From: Isoetes taiwanensis
Lineage: Eukaryota > Streptophyta > Lycopodiopsida > Isoetales > Isoetaceae
Reading direction: 5' to 3'
Length of the DNA stretch: 64,000 nt
NCBI GenBank assembly: GCA_021234155.1
Contig: JAJEKV010000010.1
Coordinates: 5,430,871 to 5,494,870, forward strand
The notes under the pieces: model-generated
What the model was told of the DNA's origin: nothing
Database searches by the model: none
The model's input: the letters and a program-made list of their open reading frames with translations, nothing else
Program-made: the position numbers and the translations under genes
Shown: positions 55,845 through 64,000 of the stretch, piece after piece
How positions within the stretch are numbered: position 1 is the stretch's first letter
Layout of the letters: every line of letters begins with the position of its first letter

Positions 55845-58743
55845 TCTAGCAATGTCAAAGGCAACTCTAGATGCATAAATGAGGAGGCAATTAAATGGAT
55901 GGCTTTGCGGAAACAAGAATAGAACCCGGTATAGTACTCATAAGAACCATCAAAAATAAAAAAACGTAAAAGAATACTACAAAGGAACTTACCATAGTAA
56001 ATATGTGAACAACAAGCATCGACATGACCCTAAGCAAAAAAACCCCAACATATGGAATACTTGGAACACAAGCCATGTAGCAATATTAAAAATAACTAAG
56101 ATGGCATACACAAATCAGGTAACAATATTTTAACAACTGGCAACAGACATAAAAAGACAAAGTGCAACCTGGCAAATATGGTAAATAAATCTCGGGGCAA
56201 TGAAAAGAAGAATAGAATAGAATAGTTTTTTTAACGTCCACGAAGACCAATAGGTCATGGGACCCATACAATGGGCTAGTACAATCATTACTACTAGGAT
56301 TAAAAAACCCATGCCTCGAAAGGTTTTCAAGGGAAAAACCTTTGCAGTAATGATGATACTAGACAAGCTTAGATAATGACTACTGAGGGCTCAGTAATTG
56401 CAGACGTTTATCTAGAACCTCAAGTATGTATAATGCCAAGTCATGCACGGATGGGTGCTTGAGAAGTTGTGGGCGTGGAATGGAATGCTAAGGTCGAAAA
56501 ATGATTCCGGACTATCTCAAAAGCGGGGCAACTCGGGAAGAGTATGGCTTTCATCTTCAATAACACATGGCGGCGGCGGGCACATAGTCTCGCTTCGCGG
56601 CAATTGCGGCGCTCCCATCTACTGTCTCAATCCAGTAGCACTGTGGGACCCCGTGCGAATTGATGCAATAGCTACAAGCTTGTTCTGGACAATGAAGCAA
56701 GCAAATAAGCTTGGGGCCCTGGTGCCAAAGTGGGATTTATGTGTGCATGATAATGACGGTTTTCACTTGGGCCAAAGTAAGCTGCGTCCCATATCTTTTT
56801 GAGAAAAGCGACCATTAAGATATTGTTGCAAAAGCTCGGGATCCGGAGGCGGCAAGCATCGGCGATTGCTCGCAGTTTACCACACCAACGTGCAAACCAT
56901 GTAGTGCAATGCTCTTTCCAACATCGTTTCAAACGCCGAGGAGATTCAGCCATGGCAAGTGCAAAACGGGATACCTAACATCGTCCATGTGGTGCACCTT
57001 GCGGATATAGTGGAGATGGCGCTTCATGGCGAGAATGTTGAAGAGGCCAAAAACACATCTCTTGTAAAAAAGAATAGCATAGGGCACCGTTCTTTTAACT
57101 CAAGGCTGTAAGTGAGAAAGGACTTTTGCACCCGGCTCCAAGCTCTCCCAAGCACTAGCACTAATGGCGGGCCCCCACACTTGAGAACCATACAAGTAAA
57201 AACAGGGCTCTTACCAAAGCCCGAAACAAGTGGGCTTTTCCGTGGCCAATCATGAATTTCTGCTTGGCGAAAACAATTGTTTTGCATTGCATAGAGTGCT
57301 CTCCATCCAGCAGCCACCCGCTTGGTAATACACTGTTCCCAGAGTGTGTTCTTACAGAATTCTACACCAAGATACTTGTAGCTATCTACAACTTCAACTT
57401 CGCGGCTATCATAGTGCATAGGGGGAACATTGTGACGAGAAGATTGAACTACCAAAAGCTTGGTCTTTTGCAGATTAACACGCAGACCTGTGTTCTCACA
57501 GAAACTGTGCAGAGCATGTAAATGTTGCTGCATACTAGCAGCGGTATGTGCCAGAAGTGAAACATCATCAGCATACAGAAGGAAACCATGAGAATGCAGC
57601 ATATAAAATAGAAAAACAACAGCACAGCCCGAGGAAACAACACATAGGCCACAGAAAGAAACTAAAGTAAAAATGTGGGCCAGAACATAAACAAGAAAAT
57701 CAACCGGAATAACCCAGACAACTGTTTAAGAGTGCGGTGCATCAAAAAACAAGATAAACCACAAGTGCAAAAAATAAAACCCAACAACTATGGGAAACCT
57801 AGAATGTACACATAAGATACAAACACAAGTGCAAAAGATAAAACCCAAACCACCATGGGGAAAATCCTAAACGCGGAAAAGAATGCCACATAACCACATG
57901 GGAACCACAATATAAAAAATAACATACAAAAGAGATACATGTCGGAGAAATAACACGCAATTGAGGCCCCATCGCAACCTACCATGGAAATGGAATGCAT
58001 CAATGTAAAAAGACAAATGCAACTTGGGAAGATGGTGGCCACAAATCTATAGGCAATAAAAAGATAATAAACCATGGGACTGCAGTGTAGAATTATGAAA
58101 ACAAGACAACATCCCAAGTAAACGACCACAAGACGAAAATGAGGCAAAAAATGAGCCAGAACATAAACAAGAGAAAAACAGCACGAGGAGAGCATAGACC
58201 CATTTAAATAGTAGCATGGCTATCGGGGACTAAAGGCATGCTTATAGACCATATAACAAGTGGAAGCAGTAAGCCCACTACAAAGAAATGGATGAGCTAA
58301 GAAATGCACTGAAAAAACTAAAACAAATTTCCGGGCCGGTGGAATGGATGGAGGAGGAAAGGATCTTGGTGACGAGTGCAAAGGAACCAAAAGGCAAGAA
58401 GGAGAAAACCGTCAAAAGTAGGTCCCGTTACGCCTAGCGGTCCCATTACGCCTAGCAATGTCAAGACAACTCTAGATGCATAAATGAGGCAATTAAACTG
58501 ATGGCTTTGTGAAAACAAGAAGAGAACCCGTTATAGTACTCATAAGAACCAGCAAAAATCAATAATCGTAAAAGAATACTACAAAGGAACTTACCATAGT
58601 AAATATGTGAACAACAAGCATCGACATGACCCCAAGCAAAAAACCCCCAACATATGGAATACTTGGAACACAAGGCATGTAGCAAGATTGAAAATAACTG
58701 AGATGGCATACACAAGTCAAGTAACAATATTTTAACAACTAGC
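55845..58743. repeat. Direct duplication flanking a LINE fragment (units 55845-56140, 58447-58743)
   Basis: The two ~290-bp units share ttaccatagtaaatatgtga, aacatatggaatacttggaa and a common end (acaatattttaacaact). They lie about 2.6 kb apart and flank the LINE piece. They lack TG..CA ends, so they are not obviously LTRs. Confidence 0.85.
56220..57610 (-). mobile_element. LINE fragment with YADD reverse transcriptase and 3' end
   Basis: The minus strand begins inside RT (HGFLLYADDVSLLAHTAA, then GLRVNLQKTKLLVV and SYKYLGVEFCKNTLWE) and continues in broken frames through CWKEHCTTWFARWCGKLRA. YADDVSLL with the GV.F...A.RAL pattern is unlike plant L1 (FADDTLLF) and nearer to RTE/jockey-type LINEs. 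The 3' region holds a hairpin (56276-56362) and terminates GGTCTTCGTGGACGTTAAAA followed by a CTATT repeat tail. The 5' end is truncated at about 57610. Several stops and frameshifts are present. Confidence 0.8.
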
Positions 58744-59079
58744 AGAACATACGGGGATGACATACCGATATGGAGCAAGCATGGGGAGGGTCCACCCAAA
58801 TGATGGAAAATATAATGTAAATGTGACTCGTAATGCTTTCCAAGGGTATATGTAAAGGGGGCATAAGATAACCCGGTAAAGATAGGTCGAGAAGTGGCTG
58901 GCCGAAAAGCAAAAGGAAGCTAAAAGGAGGCTAAAGTAAGTCTGGTAGAGATAGAAGAAAAGGCATGTGGTAGGGAATCGCAGAGCCAGAGAGGTGAAAA
59001 CAATATAAATTAAACAAGTGCGATCACCATAAACAATCGCGACCACCATAGATACTAGAAACACAGTTAGTCATGTCTT

Positions 59080-59357
59080 TTAACCATTTATATCAAAATA
59101 ACAAGAACATAATAAAAGAGAACGTTTCAATAACCGTTATCTACAAACAAGGAACCCTATAAGGATTACATGCATGCGAGAAACAATGTAATATCATAAA
59201 GCTTAAAAAGAAAGGTTTTTAACCATTTATATCAAAATAACAAGAACATAATAAAAGAGAACGTTTCAATACCGTTATCTACAAACAAGGAACCCTATAA
59301 GGAGTAAATGCATGCGAGAAACATTATAATATCATAAAGCTTAAAAAGAAAGGTTAG
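59080..59357. repeat. 140-bp tandem duplication, two copies
   Basis: Units at 59080-59219 and 59220-59357 begin taaccatttatatcaaaata and differ at only a few positions. Confidence 0.9.
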
Positions 59358-59364
59358 GAAAAGT

Positions 59365-59440
59365 TGTTCGAAGCCGGATTTGAACTTGGGTCTTTGCTAC
59401 AATGGATTTAAACCTTAACCAACTAGACTAGTGGATGTGT
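59365..59440 (-). ncRNA. tRNA-like sequence (tRNA pseudogene or SINE head)
   Basis: The minus strand has an A box (TAGTCTAGTTGGTTAAGG) and a B box (GTTCAAATCC) at tRNA spacing, ending ..CGGCTTCGAAC. The anticodon and acceptor stems do not pair well, so I do not assign an isotype. It is probably a decayed tRNA or the head of a tRNA-derived SINE. Confidence 0.5.
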
Positions 59441-60685
59441 AATAAATTAAAAACCAAGGATTTAATAAGAATTGTAAATAAACACAAATAAACCTAACAA
59501 GAGACTGTGTTTGTGTGAGGACAAGGCCGGAATGGCAAAGCAAGGTCATAACAGGTCGGGATGGCGAGGAATCATGCCGGATTTATAGAAGCAAGGTCAG
59601 ATGACTGCGGAATGCTGGAATAGAAGTGTGAGAGGCCGTTCTACGGCTTGTTCTATCTGCAAGCTTCTAGGTATGCAATTGTAGAGCTTGAGGAAGCTTT
59701 AGGTGGAATGATCTGCAACCGAAACCCATATCTGAAAACATTCTGGAAGAAAACAGAGATGATTAAGAGGCATCTGCTTAGAATACAGCAGAGGTTTAAA
59801 TTGAAGAAAAATCCCTTTCTGCAGAAGTAAAACAGGATAAGCGTAGTCTGAGCCCATCGCTGTAGGAAGAGGCAAAGGTGAAGGCTACGAGAAAGAAAAC
59901 AACGAAGTAGAAGAGCGGGTTGGTTGGAGCAGATCGAAGCAGGGAGATGGGCACATAGAAGAGATCAAACTAACAATCAGAGGAGAAGAATGAGAATCTG
60001 AGCATGATAGAAGAGATTAAACCCATAATGAAAAGAAAAAGGGATGATACCAATGAGACTTAGAACCTGGAAACAGATCGAAGTAGGCTACTCCCAGTCG
60101 AAAGGATCGGATACAACCACGGAACTCATCGCTGGCACAGATCGAAGATCGCAGCAAGCCATGCCAAGCCGAAAAGAAGGAACCCGATACCAGCAGAACG
60201 GAAAAAACGGCTCCAATGACTGCATATGCCGCCCACAAGAATCGTGCCACCGAACCATGCATGCTAATAGTGCTACAGGAAAGATGAGTGCATCCAATAG
60301 AAAAGCGAGACATGCACAGCGTGAGAGCAAAACGGTTAGCAAGATCGAGTCATAAAACATAGGAAGAACAAGATTGCACAAATCCCGATGATATTGAAAC
60401 CTTCAAGAGGATGATCAAGAAAAACTCGCCAAGAAGAAAACCGAGACGACGAGGCTGAAAAGTGATCCAGTAGTGATACCAAACAAGAGATTCGATGAAG
60501 AGAAAAACATCGTGGATAAAGAGAAAAAACATCGTGGACAGGGGCAACGTGGACGAAGAAAGCCACGAGAGGAGAAGAAGAGCTGCTGTGAGAAGACGCC
60601 GATAACCGAGCCAAAATGAAAATGGCCTAATATAGGCGCTCGTCCCTTCCCAGAATGGCGATCCGATGGCTCGGATCGATGGGAT

Positions 60686-61100
60686 TCTATCCACAGTAAG
60701 ACAACTAGTAAGAAGTTTTGTGACCAGTTTTGTGTCTAAAGAATAACTAGTGTTGTGACCACATTATGATAGACAAATAGAGGCTATAATAACAATATAG
60801 CATCATCGTCATGACAAGCTAGTAACGACATGATAGCTATATTCCATCTACCGTAAAACAACTAATAACAATACCTCATAAGTTTTGCATCTAAGTAATA
60901 GCTAATTTGAGACAATATGTGCATTTGACTTGTGTCAAAAGGATAAATATCTAGGTATTTTGCTTTGATAACACATATTTGAAATTAGATAACAAAGAGT
61001 CAAAGTAATAAATTGCATTGATCATCAATGAAATTTTCAAAATACCAAATAGCCATTAATAATGGTCCAAGGCAAGAGTACTAATTTTAATGTCAACAAA
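60686..61100 (+). mobile_element. CACTA element, resumption of subterminal repeats
   Basis: After the nested insertion the CACTA tandem units continue (tccacagtaagacaactagt, ttgtgaccagttttgtgtct, tagcatcatcgtcatgaca), clearly related to 50520-50690. Confidence 0.75.
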
Positions 61101-61115
61101 ATAATAAAATTAAGC

Positions 61116-62240
61116 AAAACAAACTCAATCCTCTCTATTTGTTGGTTCATCTCCATGATCCTCATCATTAGCATTCCCTTCATGACTTGCATTGTCTTCT
61201 TCATTCTTATCCTATTAATTATATTTGTAAAGCATATTGTTAGAACTTTTGTAAATAACTATTAATAATAAAGCTTCTTCTCTTACCTCATCAGAATCAT
61301 CAACATAATATATAGTCTGAATGTCACAAAAGTACAAGCATAAGAATTTTGAAAGGTTGATATGACAAAATGTACAATACTTACATTCAATGGTTCTTTG
61401 CCTTTCTTTGATTTTGTCTTAAATACAACACCCGGGCTTGTTCCTTTGATACAATCTATAGCCTTGTGCTAAAGTAAAAAACCAAAAATATAAAATACAT
61501 GAAATGTGTATATAGAACAAGCGTAAAGCACACTGACCTTTCCTGGCACAAACCCTTTGGCAACGATTCTTTTCTTGAACGCCTCATATCCACCCTTTTC
61601 TAATATTTCTTTTAGCATATCATCGGTAGGCATGGAGCCCCAATCTCGGAACTAGATTAATTGTAATAAAGTGAATTAAAAGACAAGACAAGAAAGAAAG
61701 AAAAAAACTAAAAGACATGGCAATAAAAAAAGAAAAAATCATTGAAGGAAAAAAAACAAGAACTTTTACTTACAAATTTAGTTTTCAATGACATTATTCC
61801 TCCAGAACCAGTGCGTTGTCGCTTTTCTCGCTTGGATGCAGCATACTTTTGGCGTTCATATGTTTTCCCACATAATTCCACAAACCTCTTCCAAGACTCC
61901 TCGTCCACATGCATTTGTCTTGTACCGTTACCAGCACGGATGTTTCTTCGAAGATTGTCCCTATATAACAAGAAACTCATAAAAAATCATAAACAAGAAA
62001 TAAATGTTAATATACTCTTACCTCCAATGTCTCCATATTTTCTTCAAAAATCTTATGATATCCATCTCACTAAGTCCATCCCCAAATTGCTCATAAATGT
62101 ACTTCAACGTCTTTTGTATGTGGCGAGGCTTAATTTGTTTGAAATGTTTATCCACCTCCCTGCAATATGTCTTCATAGCATCTGATGCTTTTTGCTCAAA
62201 TTCTTTACCTGCGTCATCTCTAAGCAGCTCACCTTTGCAA
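61116..62240 (-). CDS. CACTA accessory transposase (Transposase_24-like), partial
   Basis: Minus-strand exons, with GT..AG borders: about 62240-62022 (KPRHIQKTLKYIYEQFGDGL .. IRFLKKIWRHWR), 61960-61774 (DNLRRNIRAGNG, DEESWKRFVELC, KYAASKREKRQR, GSGGIMSLK), 61652-61538 (FRDWGSMPTDDMLKEILEKG..), 61468-61385, about 61319-61288 (TIYYVDDSDE) and 61214-61116 (acidic end, TGA). The RN.A....R-type run with ESWKRFVELC and AASKREKRQR is that of the plant Ptta/En/Spm (PF03004-type) protein, analogous to TNPA, which binds subterminal repeats. The frames look intact here, but the 5' end and the large TNPD-like transposase are not found to the right, so the element is truncated near 62.25 kb. Confidence 0.65.
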
Positions 62241-62259
62241 AAGCATACCTAATTTAATA

Positions 62260-64000
62260 TCTTGTTAGATCAATCCCTAAGATACTATAATATGATAATC
62301 GTAACAGCCAAAAAAGAAAAGAAAAAAAAAGGAGTATCTAAAAAAAAGAGGTATTCTAGATATTAGTGATACTACATCTCTGAAATTACATCTCCAGCAA
62401 TACTATATCTCTGAAATTACAAAAAAAAAAAAACTGAAACAAATGAAAGCAAGAAAAGTTCAACTTGTATTGCTTGTAGCATTACTGATGGAAGGAGGAT
62501 GTAACAGCTGGATGGTCCTGGACAGAGCAAGAGTGAATTCTATGCAGATCACATTGACTAGCACTATACAAGGCATTGATTATATTGTCAAACTACTTAC
62601 CTCTGTCTGATAGTGATGCATGCAGAAAAATCTGTTTGCTAAATGGAAGCTGCCAGGCAATTCATGTTGTTCAACAAAAGCAAAGGGGATTCAATTTCCC
62701 ACCGATCCGTGCTCTTGCTTCTCTCTGTTTTGCATTCTCACTCTTCCCACCTGTACGGCTTAGTTTGTATTATGTCTTCAATGGTTTAATTAACTGCTCA
62801 GGGTTTTTTTATTTTACAAAAGTACATTGATTGGAGTTAGTGAACCAAGCAAGTTTTACGGCAGGAAAAACAACGCTCCACCATCTCAAAACTAGAACCC
62901 CCAGGTTTGCCCTTCAAAAATTAACGCATTACTCAACAACTTTCAATGAAATATTGTATTCATGTTTATACCTAAAGGTGAACACTAACAGAGAAAGGAT
63001 TCTAAATAATGCAAATATGTGCTTCAAATATTAACGGATGCCCATGTTATGCATAAGCACTATAGCCTTTAAGACATGCCACTCCATGGAACATATCGTA
63101 AGCCCTGTCAGTAATCTTATTAGCATATCTCTTGCTTGGTTTTCTCTAGGCATAAAACAAGGCAGGTTTAATGCAGACAAATGGTTTTCTCTAGGCATGA
63201 AACAGGGCAGGTTTAATCCAGACAAAACACACACAAACGCTGCTGACCTGTTTATTAGCATCATATGTGAATAAAAAAGGCCGCCAAAGAAGGCTAAAAA
63301 GGAGGCAAGACAGATCTAATGGAAGTACTTCCTAATAGGCTTTAGAACAGGCGGTGTGGCAATTAAGAGAGTGTTGGAATATATGGTAAGGGCATGTTAG
63401 CAATGCCTGGGACAGTGTAGGAGGGCTTGGGTGGTGTGCTTATGAATGAGAAGTGTTGAACACAGCACTTTGATGGGACCTACCCGACAAAAAGGGGCAT
63501 GATAACACAACTGGGACTTACCCAGCAAAAAGGGACATGATAACGTAGCTGGGACTTACCCGGCAAAAAGGGGCATGATAATTCAGTCGTAGAGCATTTG
63601 GACAGGTTCAATTTCTTTTTAAAATAAAAGTCTATTGCTGCAACAAGTGCCCGGTAAGATATGGGACAGAAGATGGCATCATCTATGCCATGAAAGTTTG
63701 TGCATGCTGTGATAATTTGTGCTCATGAAGCATGTGGGATGCTCACATATCACCATTGCACATAGACGAGTTGCATAAGCCCGCAACAGTGATGCAATTT
63801 TGCATAAACATTCTGTTGACAAACAATGCATTCTAGAGAGTAAGAAGACAAAGAATATGGAGCTAAGTTGGGAATTACGTTATGATATGTTATACAAACT
63901 GCTAATGCTAGCTTTAGATGACCTGTCTATTAAGTTGTTTACTACATGGCTTATAAGCTCGTACTCAATAGTGGAGAGAGATATATGCCCAAGTCCTGAT
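62260..64000. other. No recognised gene; short tandem repeats
   Basis: Two copies of a 45-bp unit (tggttttctctaggcat..) lie at about 63136-63225. Three copies of a 38-bp unit (tgggacttacccggcaaaaa..) lie at 63474-63587. Open frames across them are repeats of the same peptide and are unlikely to be genes. Confidence 0.45.

Larger units (their letters stand above)
53700..60685. mobile_element. Helentron-like monomer 6 (about 7 kb), with captured or nested sequence
   Basis: Starts TCTAGAATGGGACTCGCATG. Its last 130 bp (60555-60685) match the end of monomer 1, closing with CTCGTCCCTTCCCAGAAT, the hairpin and atgggat. Inside are a tandem ~320-bp duplication (54800-55366), a ~290-bp direct duplication (55845-56140 and 58447-58743), a LINE fragment (56220-57610) and a 140-bp tandem duplication (59080-59357). 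No Rep or helicase motif was found in any frame, so it cannot move by itself. Confidence 0.5.

Noticed and set aside
55845-58743. The two 290-bp direct repeats as LTRs of a 2.9-kb element
   Set aside because: They lack TG..CA ends, primer site and polypurine tract, and they flank a LINE fragment.
50696-60683. The 10-kb array as one LTR retrotransposon with ATTCT target duplication
   Set aside because: No TG..CA ends, no terminal direct repeats at both edges, no gag/pol, and the same end-to-end junction recurs inside at five places, which fits head-to-tail monomers better.

Overview
The window looks like repeat-rich nuclear DNA from a land plant. Spliceosomal introns with GT..AG borders interrupt almost every recognisable gene. 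Plant-type Ty1/copia, Ty3/gypsy, CACTA (En/Spm) and L1-like LINE elements are present, and the gene pieces resemble plant exportin-1, PP2C and (more weakly) LNK proteins. There is no organelle or bacterial signature. The mixture of elements, including a LINE with a YADD reverse transcriptase unlike plant L1 and a DDE element better known from animals, makes me suspect a fern, lycophyte or other non-flowering plant. That last step is a weak inference.

Layout. 1-3.5 kb: decayed, mostly unassignable sequence. 3.9-9.0 kb: two converging, intron-containing and frameshifted genes, a Zn-finger/acidic protein on + and a DDE-type transposase on -, probably one dead DNA transposon, cut by an LTR-like block at 9.0-9.9 kb. 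10.5-14.6 kb: a long CT microsatellite, a retroposon-like insertion with a 19-bp target duplication, and a 5'-truncated gypsy polyprotein on -. 14.6-17.0 kb (block A) and 40.5-42.7 kb (block B): two copies of a ~2.3-kb segment in circularly permuted order, each carrying exon 1 of exportin-1. 17.0-18.7 kb: internal LINE fragment. 20.2-21.7 kb: a small unknown gene candidate with duplicated segments. 22.3-24.3 kb: a broken PP2C gene start with an 872-bp inverted-repeat transposon in its first intron. 26-28 kb: tRNA-like repeats, GC-rich CACTA-like ends, a perfect 34-bp inverted repeat and a small TIR element. 28.35-32.60 kb: a complete copia element with identical LTRs and 5-bp target duplication but a broken pol, inserted into an ORF. 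33.0-33.5 kb: a MITE with ~116-bp arms. 36.4-36.9 kb: a possible LNK-like exon. 37.8-40.1 kb and 49.2-50.0 kb: L1-like LINE fragments. 44.1-48.4 kb: a many-exon coiled-coil gene on -, the best candidate for an intact host gene.

50.28-62.25 kb is the most unusual part. A CACTA element (left end CACTACAAGAG, a Transposase_24-like gene on -) is split by ~10 kb consisting of six head-to-tail monomers (985, 646, 360, 654, 362 and 6,986 bp). Each monomer starts with a TCT..GGGAC terminal repeat. Each ends with the inverse of that repeat followed by a short hairpin. This asymmetric-TIR-plus-3'-hairpin plan, with insertion between two T residues and no secure target duplication, is that of Helitron2/Helentron rolling-circle elements. 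No Rep/helicase gene is visible, so it would be a non-autonomous tandem array. Inside the monomers are LINE 3' ends with a covarying hairpin, arrays of small CACC..GGTG palindromes, segmental duplications and a degenerate LINE.

Most 'genes' here are mobile-element or captured pieces. They form nested insertions rather than a pathway.
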